Shown here: positions 33,391 through 42,022 of the stretch, piece after piece | Numbering within the stretch: position 1 is the stretch's first letter | Layout of the letters: the number at the start of each line of letters is the position of its first letter | From: Streptomyces sp. RB17 | GTDB taxonomy: Bacteria; Actinomycetota; Actinomycetes; Streptomycetales; Streptomycetaceae | Assembly (NCBI RefSeq): GCF_009604455.1 | Contig: NZ_WEGL01000001.1 | Span: forward strand, 62,001 to 126,000 | Direction: 5' to 3' | DNA: 64,000 nt | Program-made: the position numbers and the translations under genes | The notes under the pieces: model-generated | What the model saw: the letters and a program-made list of their open reading frames with translations, nothing else | Told to the model about the DNA's origin: nothing | Database searches by the model: none

Positions 33391-33963
33391 ATGACCGAGG
33401 TGTCCTCGCTCACAGGGCGGCTGCTCGTGGCCACTCCCGCCCTGGCGGACCCGAACTTCGACCGCGCGGTGGTGCTCCTTCTCGACCACGACGAGGAGGG
33501 TTCCCTCGGTGTCGTCCTCAACCGCCCCACCCCGGTGGACGTGGGCGACATCCTGGAAGGCTGGGCCGATCTGACCGGCGAGCCCGGGGTGGTCTTCCAG
33601 GGCGGCCCCGTCTCGCTGGACTCCGCGCTCGGTGTCGCGGTCATCCCGGGCGGCGCGAACGGCGACCTCGCCCCGCTGGGCTGGCGCCGGGTGCACGGCG
33701 CGATCGGCCTGGTCGACCTGGAGGCCCCGCCGGAACTGCTCGCCTCGGCCCTCGGGTCCCTGAGGATCTTCGCCGGATACGCCGGCTGGGGCCCGGGCCA
33801 GCTGGAGGACGAGCTGGTCGAGGGAGCCTGGTACGTGGTCGAGTCGGAGCCCGGGGACGTCTCCTCGCCGGCCCCGGAGAGACTCTGGCGGGAAGTGCTG
33901 CGCCGTCAGCGCAACGAGCTGGCGATGGTGGCCACGTATCCGGACGACCCTTCGCTCAACTGA
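33391..33963 (+). CDS. YqgE/AlgH family protein
   Basis: A 190-residue protein of the AlgH/YqgE fold. It shows SLTGRLLVATPALADPNFDRAVVLLLDHDEEGSLGVVLNRP at the N terminus, FQGGPV in the middle, and FAGYAGWGPGQLEDEL near residue 130, all family hallmarks. The ATG at 33391 gives the usual MTEVSSLTG start. The ATG at 33382 is an alternative with a GAAGGGGAAG site at better distance. Biochemical function is not established; roles in gene regulation or oxidative stress have been proposed for homologues. Confidence 0.88.
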   Translation: MTEVSSLTGRLLVATPALADPNFDRAVVLLLDHDEEGSLGVVLNRPTPVDVGDILEGWADLTGEPGVVFQGGPVSLDSALGVAVIPGGANGDLAPLGWRRVHGAIGLVDLEAPPELLASALGSLRIFAGYAGWGPGQLEDELVEGAWYVVESEPGDVSSPAPERLWREVLRRQRNELAMVATYPDDPSLN

Positions 33964-33993
33964 ATACGTGTGCGCCCCAGTACCCTGGGGCTT

Positions 33994-34272
33994 ATGAGCA
34001 CTCTTGAGCCCGAGCGCGGGACTGGTACGGGGACCCTCGTAGAGCCGACGCCACAGGTGTCCCACGGCGACGGTGACCACGAGCGCTTCGCCCACTACGT
34101 CCAGAAGGACAAGATCATGGCGAGCGCCCTCGACGGCACCCCCGTCGTGGCGCTGTGCGGCAAGGTCTGGGTGCCGGGCCGCGACCCGAAGAAGTACCCC
34201 GTGTGCCCCATGTGCAAGGAGATCTACGAGTCCATGGGCAGCGGCGGCGACGACAAGGGCGGCGACAAGTAA
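33994..34272 (+). CDS. DUF3039 family protein
   Basis: A 92-residue actinobacterial protein. The central motif HYVQKDKIMASALDGTPVVALCGKVWVPGRDPKKYPVCPMCKEIYE contains one Cys plus a CPMC pair, suggesting metal binding. The C terminus is Gly/Asp/Lys-rich. It lies 30 bp after the AlgH gene, with a terminator following. Function unknown. Confidence 0.88.
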   Translation: MSTLEPERGTGTGTLVEPTPQVSHGDGDHERFAHYVQKDKIMASALDGTPVVALCGKVWVPGRDPKKYPVCPMCKEIYESMGSGGDDKGGDK

Positions 34273-34298
34273 GGCCTCCGTACCCGGCCTGCTCGCTG

Positions 34299-34330
34299 GG
34301 CCCCGGCGCACTTCCGCGTGCGCCGGGGCC
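34299..34330 (+). terminator. Terminator after the DUF3039 gene
   Basis: A perfect 13-bp stem (GGCCCCGGCGCAC / GTGCGCCGGGGCC) with a 6-base loop, 26 bases after the stop codon. Confidence 0.85.
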
Positions 34331-34356
34331 TCGCCGTGCCCTGACCCGGGGCGCGG

Positions 34357-34400
34357 AATGGTCGAGACCTCTTGTCCGCGGCGCGGAGAGTCCGTAGCGT
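34357..34400 (+). promoter_or_regulatory. Promoter with overlapping DasR-type dre box, GH20 gene
   Basis: AATGGTCGAGACCTCT (34357-34372) matches about 13 of 16 positions of the DasR consensus with a perfect GGTC-GA-GACC core. It abuts TTGTCC (34373-34378), a -35 followed after 16 bases by TAGCGT (34395-34400), a good vegetative -10. DasR bound here would block RNA polymerase. The start codon is 74 bases downstream. Confidence 0.7.
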
Positions 34401-34473
34401 CCGTACGCGGCTGTAGGCAGCGCAACAGTCGTGGGCACGCAGGGCAACGCCGGTGCGGAGGGGCGACGACGGC

Positions 34474-36120
34474 ATGAGCGGCACACCCGAATTCGTGGAA
34501 CCCGACAAGACGCTGATCCCGGCGCCGAGCCGCGTGGTCTGGAACGCGGCCGGCTACACGAGCCTGGACGGCGAGACCGCGCTGGAGGCGCGGCCCGGGA
34601 CCGAGGGCGTCGCGCGCTGGCTGCGGGCCACGGTCGGAGCGGCGACCGGCCTGGCCTTCCCCGACCGGCCCGACCGCCTCAACCGCATCGTGCTGAGCAT
34701 CGAGCCCGGCCTGCCGCCGGAGGGCTACCGGGTCGTCGTCGACGACCGGCCGTTCCGCATCGAGGGCGGCAGTGCCGCCGGCGTCTTCTGGGGCGCCCAG
34801 ACCTTCCGGCAGCTGCTGGGCCCCGACGCGTTCCGCCGCGCGCCGCTGCGGCCGGACCAGGACTGGGACCTTCCGGAGGTCACCGTCGAGGACAGCCCCC
34901 GTTTCGGCTGGCGGGGTCTCCTCCTGGACGTCGCCCGGCACTTCATGCCCAAGGAAGGCGTGCTGCGCTATCTCGACCTGATGGCCGCGCACAAACTCAA
35001 CGTCTTCCACTTCCATCTGACCGATGACCAGGGCTGGCGGATCGAGATCGAGCGGTATCCGAAGCTGACCGAAACCGCCTCCTGGCGGGCGCGGTCGAAA
35101 TTCGGTCACCGGGCCTCTCCACTGTGGGAGGAGAAACCGCACGGGGGTTACTACACCCACGACGACATCCGGGAGATCGTCGCCTATGCCGCCGAGCGGC
35201 ATATCACCGTCGTCCCGGAAATCGACGTACCCGGCCATTCGCAGGCCGCCATCGCCGCGTACCCGGAACTCGGGAACACCGACGTCATCGACACCACCGC
35301 CCTCACCGTCTGGGACAACTGGGGGATCTCCGCCAACGTACTCGCCCCCACCGACAGCACCCTGCGCTTCTACGAGGGGGTGTTCGAGGAGGTCCTGGAG
35401 CTGTTCCCCTCGCAGTTCATCCATGTCGGCGGCGACGAGTGCCGCAAGGAGCAGTGGGCGGACTCGGTGACGGCCAAGACCCGCATCGCGGACCTCGGTC
35501 TCGCCGACGAGGACGAGCTGCAGTCGTGGTTCATCGGCCACTTCGACGCCTGGCTCGCCGCGCGCGGGCGCCGGCTCATCGGCTGGGACGAGATCCTGGA
35601 GGGCGGGCTCGCCGAGGGCGCGGCGGTGTCGTCCTGGCGCGGTTACGGCGGTGGGATCGCGGCCGCGCGGGCCGGCCACGACGTCGTCATGTGCCCGGAG
35701 CAGTACGTGTATCTGGACCACCGTCAGGCCCCGGGCGAGGACGAACCGGTGCCGATCGGGTTCGTGCGCACCCTGGAGGACGTCTACCGGTTCGAACCCG
35801 TTCCGGAGGGGCTCACCGAGGACGAGGCCCGGCATGTGCTGGGCACTCAGGCCAATGTCTGGACCGAGGTGATGGAGGACACCGCGCGCGTGGACTACCA
35901 GACGTTCCCCCGGCTCGCGGCCTTCGCCGAGGTGGCCTGGAGCCGGCTGCCCGCCCCCGCGGAACGGGACTTCGCCGGCTTCGAACACCGTATGACCGCC
36001 CATTACGCCCGACTTGACGCCCTCGGCGTGGCCTACCGGCCGCCCACCGGGCCCCGGCCGTGGCAGAAACGCCCCGGTGTGCTCGGTCGCCCCATCGAGG
36101 GACCTCCGCCGAACAGGTGA
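34474..36120 (+). CDS. Beta-N-acetylhexosaminidase (glycoside hydrolase family 20)
   Basis: A 548-residue GH20 enzyme. It has an N-terminal GH20b beta domain (to about residue 145), then the catalytic barrel beginning GWRGLLLDVARHFMPKEGVLRYLDLMAAHKLNVFHFHLTDDQGWRIEI. The catalytic pair is in FIHVGGDECRKEQW (Asp-Glu), and substrate-binding Trp residues lie in SSWRGYGGG. There is no signal peptide, so it is probably cytoplasmic and would act on imported chitobiose. The ATG at 34474 has GGAGGGG about ten bases upstream, and a longer form from 34453 is possible. The DasR-type box fits GlcNAc control. Confidence 0.93.
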   Translation: MSGTPEFVEPDKTLIPAPSRVVWNAAGYTSLDGETALEARPGTEGVARWLRATVGAATGLAFPDRPDRLNRIVLSIEPGLPPEGYRVVVDDRPFRIEGGSAAGVFWGAQTFRQLLGPDAFRRAPLRPDQDWDLPEVTVEDSPRFGWRGLLLDVARHFMPKEGVLRYLDLMAAHKLNVFHFHLTDDQGWRIEIERYPKLTETASWRARSKFGHRASPLWEEKPHGGYYTHDDIREIVAYAAERHITVVPEIDVPGHSQAAIAAYPELGNTDVIDTTALTVWDNWGISANVLAPTDSTLRFYEGVFEEVLELFPSQFIHVGGDECRKEQWADSVTAKTRIADLGLADEDELQSWFIGHFDAWLAARGRRLIGWDEILEGGLAEGAAVSSWRGYGGGIAAARAGHDVVMCPEQYVYLDHRQAPGEDEPVPIGFVRTLEDVYRFEPVPEGLTEDEARHVLGTQANVWTEVMEDTARVDYQTFPRLAAFAEVAWSRLPAPAERDFAGFEHRMTAHYARLDALGVAYRPPTGPRPWQKRPGVLGRPIEGPPPNR

Positions 36121-36388
36121 CCGCCCGGCCCGGCCGATCATCCCGAACAAGTGCTGGAAAACCGCGCCAAGTGTCACCGAGGAGTGTCAATCGGCGCGCA
36201 CCGGCGATGCCGTACAAAAACGGACCATCTCCCCGATGAGGTGGGCGAATGCCCCTTACTGCCTCCTAGCGGACCCCCGTCTTCGGTACTTGCGAAGATG
36301 TGCCAGAGTTGCCACGTCCGCCCTGTGAGCACGTACCGTACGGCCACACAGGTGGGACCAGGTGGGGCAGCGGGAAGGGGCAGCCGGT

Positions 36389-37282
36389 TTGACCACGCAC
36401 GCACCGCAGGCGGAGCAGGCCGTCACGCTGCCCACGACGCTGGACGAGGCCGTGGCGGCCCTCGCGGCCATGCCCACCGCCGTGCCCGTCGCGGGCGGCA
36501 CCGACCTGATGGCCGCCGTCAACTCCGGTCAGCTCAGGCCCGCCGCCCTGGTGGGGCTCGGGCGGATCAGTGAGATCCGCGGCTGGCAGTACCAGGACGG
36601 CCACGCGCTGCTCGGCGCGGGCCTCACGCATGCGCGCATGGGCCGCCCCGACTTCGCGGCCCTGATCCCGGCGCTCGCCGCCGCCGCGCGCGCCGCGGGT
36701 CCGCCGCACATTCGCAACGCGGGCACCCTGGGCGGAAACATCGCCTCGGCCGCGCCCACCGGGGACGCGCTGCCGGTGCTGGCCGCCCTGGAGGCGACGC
36801 TGATCATCGCGGGCCCGGGCGGAGCCCGCCGGGAGATCCCGGTGTCGCACCTGCTGGCCGGCATGGAGATGCTGCGCGGCGGCGAACTCATCGGGTACGT
36901 GCGCGTGCCGCTGCTGCACGCCCCGCAGGTCTTCCTGAAGGCGACCGGACGCACCGGGCCGGGCCGTGCCCTGGCCTCCGTGGCGCTCGTCCTGGACCCC
37001 GCCCGGCGCGGAGTGCGGTGCGCCGTCGGAGCCATAGCGCCGATGCCGCTGCGGCCGCTGGAGGCCGAGCAGTGGGTCGCCCAGCTGATCGACTGGGACA
37101 ACGACCGCGCGCTCGTCCCGGAGGCCCTGAACGCCTTCGGTGAGTACGTCGCCGCGGCCTGCATCCCGGACCCGGTACCGGAGGCCGACGGCTCGGTGGC
37201 CCCGCTTCCGCCCGCCGTACTGCACCTGCGGCGCACCGTCGCCGCACTGGCCCGACGAGCACTGGGGAGGGCGCTGTCGTGA
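36389..37282 (+). CDS. Molybdenum hydroxylase FAD-binding subunit (CoxM/XdhB-like)
   Basis: A 297-residue FAD subunit. FAD motifs are VAGGTDLMAAV (about residue 35) and IRNAGTLGGNIASAAPTGDALP (about residue 110), and the C-terminal CO-dehydrogenase flavoprotein domain covers the last ~100 residues. The TTG at 36389 has GAAGGGG eight bases upstream. An in-frame GTG at 36362 is less well supported. The stop overlaps the Fe-S subunit gene by four bases (GTGA), so FAD, Fe-S and molybdopterin subunits form a coupled operon that transfers electrons from a hydroxylated substrate through 2Fe-2S centres to FAD. Confidence 0.9.
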   Translation: MTTHAPQAEQAVTLPTTLDEAVAALAAMPTAVPVAGGTDLMAAVNSGQLRPAALVGLGRISEIRGWQYQDGHALLGAGLTHARMGRPDFAALIPALAAAARAAGPPHIRNAGTLGGNIASAAPTGDALPVLAALEATLIIAGPGGARREIPVSHLLAGMEMLRGGELIGYVRVPLLHAPQVFLKATGRTGPGRALASVALVLDPARRGVRCAVGAIAPMPLRPLEAEQWVAQLIDWDNDRALVPEALNAFGEYVAAACIPDPVPEADGSVAPLPPAVLHLRRTVAALARRALGRALS

Positions 37283-39405
37283 CCGACGACCAGCACGGAG
37301 AGGGCGCGCCCCAGGGCGGCGGACGCTGGGACCCGCTGCCCCAGGGCGACTACGACGACGGCGCGACGGCCTTCGTGAAGCTCCCCGAGGGCGGCATCGA
37401 CGCCCTGCTGTCCGGCGACAGCCCGCTGGCCGCGCCGGGTCACGGCTATGTGCCGCCCCGGATAGCGGTCGCCCCCGGCACCGGCGACCCCGGCCAGGCC
37501 GGCACCTGGACCGCGCCCGCGGGCGGCGCCGAGTGGCCCGACCCGAACGCGACGCCCCGGACGCAGCCCGCGGACGACCGGTTCACCTACAACCCCGGCG
37601 CGACCCAGCACTGGACCTTCGAGGAGCCCGCGGCGCCGGCCGCGCCCGGGCACGACGTCACCGGGCAGTGGTCGATCCCGGTCGCCGGTGGCGACCTTCC
37701 TGACGAATCGGGCGAGTTCACCACGTCCGCTCTGGTCGAGCAGTGGGGCGGCACCCCGCCCGCCACCCTGCCCGGCGGCGCGTCCGCGCCCTGGGCGACA
37801 CAGGATTCGGGCCGTCCCTGGGACCGGCCCGCCGACACCGGCCTGCCCGACCACACCGACGCCCATCCCGCGGGTACGCCGGCGCCGGGGTACGCACCCG
37901 CATCCGACGAGCGGTACGGGCAGCCCCCGGCCGGCCACGCCCCGGCCGCGCAGGAGGAGCCCGGGACGGGAGAACCCGGCCAGGCGGACGCGGGGTACCC
38001 GCCGGCTGCTCACGGCGGCGCCGGACATGCACTAGGTGGTCACGAGGGCGCCGGGAACGCGCCGGCCGGGCACGCGGACGGTCGGCGGGCCGGGGCCGCC
38101 GAGGGGCGTGGCGAGGCTCAGCGCGCCGAGGCTCAGCGCGCCGAGGCCGGCCACCCCGGCGCGTTCGGTGAGCCTGCCGAGTACGGCGAGTTCGGTTCGT
38201 CCGCCGAGGCCGACGATTACCGGGAGGTCGGCGATTCCGCCGAGCCCGCCGATTACCGGCAGTTCGGCGAGTCCGCGGAGCCGGTGCGGCCGGGCGGGCG
38301 GGCCGCGGTCCCCGGGCGGCCGGCCGAGTCGGCGACGGGACCGCGAGCGGACGCGGACGGCCACGGCCCCGCGGAGGGCCCTGAGCGCCCCGCTGGCGGC
38401 CCAGCAGCCCAGCACGGACCCGCGACCCCCACCGGAGTCCCACAGGCAGCCACAGCGCCCACGAGGCCCGCACGCCCCGCCCCGGCCGAGGGGGCGACGG
38501 CCGACCCCGCGACAGCGCGGACCCCGGCCCGCACAGCCGTACCGGAGCGCGCAGCCGACGCGCCCGAGGCCGCCGGAGCAGCCGCGCCCGGAGCGGACGA
38601 AGGCGCCACCGAGGAGACGGCGCCCGGGCCGCAGGATGCCGCCGCCGAGGACCACGCGGAGCACAGCGCCCCCCTCCCGCCGCACGACGACCACCCGCTC
38701 GCCTCCTACGTCCTGCGTGTCAACGGCGTCGACCGGCCCGTCACCGACGCCTGGATCGGCGAGTCGCTGCTGTACGTGCTGCGGGAGCGGCTCGGGCTCG
38801 CGGGCGCCAAGGACGGCTGCTCGCAGGGCGAGTGCGGGGCGTGCAACGTCCAGGTCGACGGCCGTCTGGTGGCCTCCTGCCTGGTCCCGGCGGTCACCGC
38901 GGCCGGCAGCGAGGTGCGTACGGTCGAGGGCCTGGCCGCCGACGGACAGCCCTCCGACGTACAGCGCGCGCTCGCCCGGCGCGGCGCCGTGCAGTGCGGT
39001 TTCTGCGTGCCCGGCATGGCGATGACCCTCCACGACCTGCTGGAGGGCAACCCCGCGCCGACCGAGCTGGAGACCCGGCAGGCGCTGTGCGGCAACCTGT
39101 GCCGCTGCTCCGGCTACCGGGGCGTTCTGGAGGCCGTCAAGGAGGTCGTCACCGAACGCGAGGCCTCGCACGCCGCCGACGCCGAGACGAACGCGGAAGA
39201 GGCCCGTATTCCCCACCAGGCGGGCCCCGGAGCGGGCGGGGTCAACCCGTCGGCGTTCGAGGCACCCGGCGCGTTCGGCACACCGCAGGCCGGCGGCTAC
39301 GCCGACACGCCGCCGTACGGCACGCCCGACCCGTACGGCACACCGCCGCACGGCACCCCCGGACCGCACGACCCGCACTACGGCCAGGACGGAGGCCAGG
39401 CGTGA
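37279..39405 (+). CDS. Molybdenum hydroxylase 2Fe-2S subunit with long low-complexity extension
   Basis: A 708-residue protein, against about 160-200 for this subunit alone. Residues 1 to about 470 are a Pro/Gly/Ala/Glu-rich, probably disordered extension with Glu-Ala-Gln-Arg and short aromatic repeats. Residues about 475-640 are the true subunit: a plant-type 2Fe-2S cluster (CSQGECGACNVQV...C) and the second cluster (CGFCVPGM...CGNLCRCSGY). A further ~75-residue Gly/Pro/Tyr-rich tail (TPPYGTPDPYGTPPHGTPG) ends it. It starts with GTG overlapping the FAD gene stop and ends overlapping the molybdopterin gene start. All eight cluster Cys residues are present, so the electron-transfer part looks functional. 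Confidence 0.9.
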   Translation: MTDDQHGEGAPQGGGRWDPLPQGDYDDGATAFVKLPEGGIDALLSGDSPLAAPGHGYVPPRIAVAPGTGDPGQAGTWTAPAGGAEWPDPNATPRTQPADDRFTYNPGATQHWTFEEPAAPAAPGHDVTGQWSIPVAGGDLPDESGEFTTSALVEQWGGTPPATLPGGASAPWATQDSGRPWDRPADTGLPDHTDAHPAGTPAPGYAPASDERYGQPPAGHAPAAQEEPGTGEPGQADAGYPPAAHGGAGHALGGHEGAGNAPAGHADGRRAGAAEGRGEAQRAEAQRAEAGHPGAFGEPAEYGEFGSSAEADDYREVGDSAEPADYRQFGESAEPVRPGGRAAVPGRPAESATGPRADADGHGPAEGPERPAGGPAAQHGPATPTGVPQAATAPTRPARPAPAEGATADPATARTPARTAVPERAADAPEAAGAAAPGADEGATEETAPGPQDAAAEDHAEHSAPLPPHDDHPLASYVLRVNGVDRPVTDAWIGESLLYVLRERLGLAGAKDGCSQGECGACNVQVDGRLVASCLVPAVTAAGSEVRTVEGLAADGQPSDVQRALARRGAVQCGFCVPGMAMTLHDLLEGNPAPTELETRQALCGNLCRCSGYRGVLEAVKEVVTEREASHAADAETNAEEARIPHQAGPGAGGVNPSAFEAPGAFGTPQAGGYADTPPYGTPDPYGTPPHGTPGPHDPHYGQDGGQA

Positions 39406-41711
39406 GCAACGAAGCCGCCACGGCGACGACCGCCGAGGAACCCGCCCCCGAGGCCGAGGCGTTGCCGCACGGCCTCGGCGCCTCCCTGCCGCACGCCGAC
39501 GCCCGCGCCAAGACCGAGGGCACCTTCCCGTACGCTGCCGACCTGTGGGCCGAGGGCCTGCTGTGGGCGGCCGTCCTGCGCTCTCCGCACGCGCACGCGC
39601 GCATCGTGTCCATCGACACCAGCCACGCGCGCGAGATGCCCGGCGTACGCGCCGTCATCACCCACGAGGACGTGCCCGGCACTCCGCGCCACGGCCGGGG
39701 CACCCCCGACCGGCCCGTCTTCGCCTCCGAGGTCGTACGGCACCACGGCGAGCCCATCGCCGCCGTCGCCGCCGACCACCCGGACACCGCGCGGATGGCC
39801 GCGGCGGCCGTCATCGTCGAGTACGAAGTACTCGACCCGGTCACCGACCCCGAGCAGGCCTTCGAGGCCGAGCCGCTGCACCCCGACGGCAACCTGATCC
39901 GGCACATCCCGCTCCGGCACGGCGACCCGGAGGCGGTCGGCGAGGTCGTCGTGGAGGGCCTGTACCGGATAGGGCGCCAGGACCCGGCCCCGATCGGCGC
40001 CGAGGCAGGCCTCGCCGTGCCGCGCCCCGACGGCGGCGTGGAGCTGTACCTGGCCTCCACCGACCCGCACACCGACCGCAACACCGCGGCCGCCTGCTAC
40101 GGCCTGTCCCCTGATCGGGTGAAGATCGTCGTCACCGGGGTGCCGGGCGCCACCGCCGACCGCGAGGACCAGGGCTTCCAGCTCCCGCTCGGCCTGCTCG
40201 CCCTGAAGACCGGCTGCCCGGTGAAGCTCACGGCGACCCGCGAGGAGTCCTTCCTCGGCCACGCCCACCGCCACCCGACGCTGCTCCGGTACCGCCACCA
40301 CGCGGACGCCGAGGGCAAGCTGGTGAAGGTCGAGGCGCAGATCCTGCTGGACGCGGGCGCGTACGCCGACACCTCCTCCGACGCCCTGGCCGCCGCCGTC
40401 TCCTTCGCGTGCGGCCCGTACGTCGTCCCGAACGCCTTCATCGAGGGCTGGGCCGTGCGCACCAACAACCCGCCCTCCGGCCATGTGCGCGGCGAGGGCG
40501 CGATGCAGGTGTGCGCCGCCTACGAGGCGCAGATGGACAAGCTGGCCAAGAAGCTGGGCCTGGACCCGGCCGAGCTGCGGCTGCGCAACCTGCTCGCGAC
40601 GGGGGACGTCCTGCCGATCGGCCAGACGGTGACCTGCCCGGCACCGGTCGCCGAACTCCTGCAGGCCGTACGGGACTTCCCGCTCCCGGCACTCCCCAAG
40701 GACACGCCCGAGGAGGAGTGGCTGCTGCCCGGCGGCCCCGAGGGCGCGGGCGAGCCGGGCGCGGTGCGCCGGGGCGTCGGCTACGGCCTCGGCATGGTGC
40801 ACATGCTCGGCGCGGAGGGCGCCGACGAGGTGTCCACGGCGACGGTCAAGGTCCACGACGGCGTCGCGACGGTCCTCTGCGCCGCCGTCGAGACCGGCCA
40901 GGGCTTCACCACCCTCGCCCGGCAGATCGTCCAGGAGACCCTCGGCATCGAGGAAGTCCATGTGGCGCCGGTCGACACCGACCAGCCGCCCGCCGGTCCG
41001 GGCTGCCGCGGCCGCCACACCTGGGTGTCGGGCGGCGCGGTGGAACGCGCGGCGAAGATGGTCCGCACCCAGCTCCTGCAGCCGCTCGCCCACAAGTTCG
41101 GCATGTCCACGGAGCTGCTCCAGATCACCGACGGCAAGATCACCTCGTACGACGGCGTGCTCTCGACGACCGTCACCGAGGCCATGGACGGCAAGGAGCT
41201 GTGGGCGACGGCGCAGTGCCGGCCGCATCCCACCGAGCCGCTGAACGCCTCCGGTCAGGGCGACGCCTTCGTGGGCCTCGCGTTCTGCGCGATCCGCGCG
41301 GTGGTGGACGTCGACATCGAGCTGGGCTCGGTGCGGGTGGTGGAGCTGGCGGTCGCCCAGGACGTGGGCCGCATCCTCAACCCCACCCAGCTGGCGGCCC
41401 GGATCGAGGCGGGCGTGACCCAGGGCGTGGGCATCGCGCTGACGGAGAACCTCCGTACGCCCCGTGGCCTGATCCGCCACCCCGACCTGACCGGATACGC
41501 CCTGCCGACCGCCCTGGACGCCCCGGACATCCAGATCGTCAAACTGGTCGAGGAACGGGACGTGGTCGCCCCCTTCGGCGCCAAGTCGGTCAGCGCGGTC
41601 CCGGTCGTCACGGCGCCGGCCGCGATCGCCTCCGCCGTCCGCGCGGCCACCGGCCGCCCGGTCAACCGGCTCCCGATCCGGCCGCAGGCGGCGGTGGTGA
41701 CCGCGCAGTGA
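39402..41711 (+). CDS. Molybdenum hydroxylase large (molybdopterin) subunit, catalytic Glu missing
   Basis: A 769-residue xanthine dehydrogenase/CoxL family subunit. The a/b hammerhead domain (ADARAKTEGTFPYAADLWAEGLLWAAVLRSPHAHARI) is N-terminal. Cofactor-contact segments are ADREDQGFQLP, VRGEGAMQ, ETGQGFTTLARQIVQE and NASGQGDAFVGL. In this family the active-site base is the Glu of a GxGE motif after GAK. Here the stretch reads GAKSVSAVPVV with Ala at residue 732 in the Glu position. Either the enzyme uses another base or is not a hydroxylase. Substrate unknown. The GTG start overlaps the Fe-S gene. Confidence 0.88.
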   Translation: MSNEAATATTAEEPAPEAEALPHGLGASLPHADARAKTEGTFPYAADLWAEGLLWAAVLRSPHAHARIVSIDTSHAREMPGVRAVITHEDVPGTPRHGRGTPDRPVFASEVVRHHGEPIAAVAADHPDTARMAAAAVIVEYEVLDPVTDPEQAFEAEPLHPDGNLIRHIPLRHGDPEAVGEVVVEGLYRIGRQDPAPIGAEAGLAVPRPDGGVELYLASTDPHTDRNTAAACYGLSPDRVKIVVTGVPGATADREDQGFQLPLGLLALKTGCPVKLTATREESFLGHAHRHPTLLRYRHHADAEGKLVKVEAQILLDAGAYADTSSDALAAAVSFACGPYVVPNAFIEGWAVRTNNPPSGHVRGEGAMQVCAAYEAQMDKLAKKLGLDPAELRLRNLLATGDVLPIGQTVTCPAPVAELLQAVRDFPLPALPKDTPEEEWLLPGGPEGAGEPGAVRRGVGYGLGMVHMLGAEGADEVSTATVKVHDGVATVLCAAVETGQGFTTLARQIVQETLGIEEVHVAPVDTDQPPAGPGCRGRHTWVSGGAVERAAKMVRTQLLQPLAHKFGMSTELLQITDGKITSYDGVLSTTVTEAMDGKELWATAQCRPHPTEPLNASGQGDAFVGLAFCAIRAVVDVDIELGSVRVVELAVAQDVGRILNPTQLAARIEAGVTQGVGIALTENLRTPRGLIRHPDLTGYALPTALDAPDIQIVKLVEERDVVAPFGAKSVSAVPVVTAPAAIASAVRAATGRPVNRLPIRPQAAVVTAQ

Positions 41712-42022
41712 GCGGCCGTATCCGATCGACGGGGTCGTGGTCGTCACCGGCGTGGTGGCCGCGGGCACGTCGACGGTGGCGCGGCTCCTGGCGATGGGGG
41801 GCTGCCGAGGCGGTGGGGAGGCCGCCGGGTGCGGCGCACGTGGCCCGACTCCGGCCGTGACACCCGACCGAGCCACTCCTCGCGGACGCGCAACGTACCC
41901 GGGCGGTCCGACGTCCTTCCAGATGAGGGCCGTTGTCAGTGGGGCGGCGTAGGCTGCGGAAGCAGTGGGGGCAGTCGCGCTCACGGACGCAGGTGGGGCA
42001 CGGGGAAGATCGCGGGGGAGCG
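41712..42022. other. Gap with a degenerate P-loop-like remnant
   Basis: This 311-bp gap has no gene I can support. On the plus strand around 41737-41800 it encodes VVVTGVVAAGTSTVARLLA, which resembles the Walker A start of a small metabolite kinase (GxxGSGKSTVxRLLA) with the Lys replaced by Thr. Similarity stops after about 20 codons, so it looks like a remnant. The rest is ordinary GC-rich spacer ending in the ribosome-binding site GGGGGAG of the next gene. Confidence 0.35.

Noticed and set aside
33112..36177. A 1021-codon minus-strand reading frame opposite AlgH, DUF3039 and GH20
   Set aside because: It is the antisense shadow of well-supported genes, with no homology-like motifs and Arg/Gly/Pro-rich composition.
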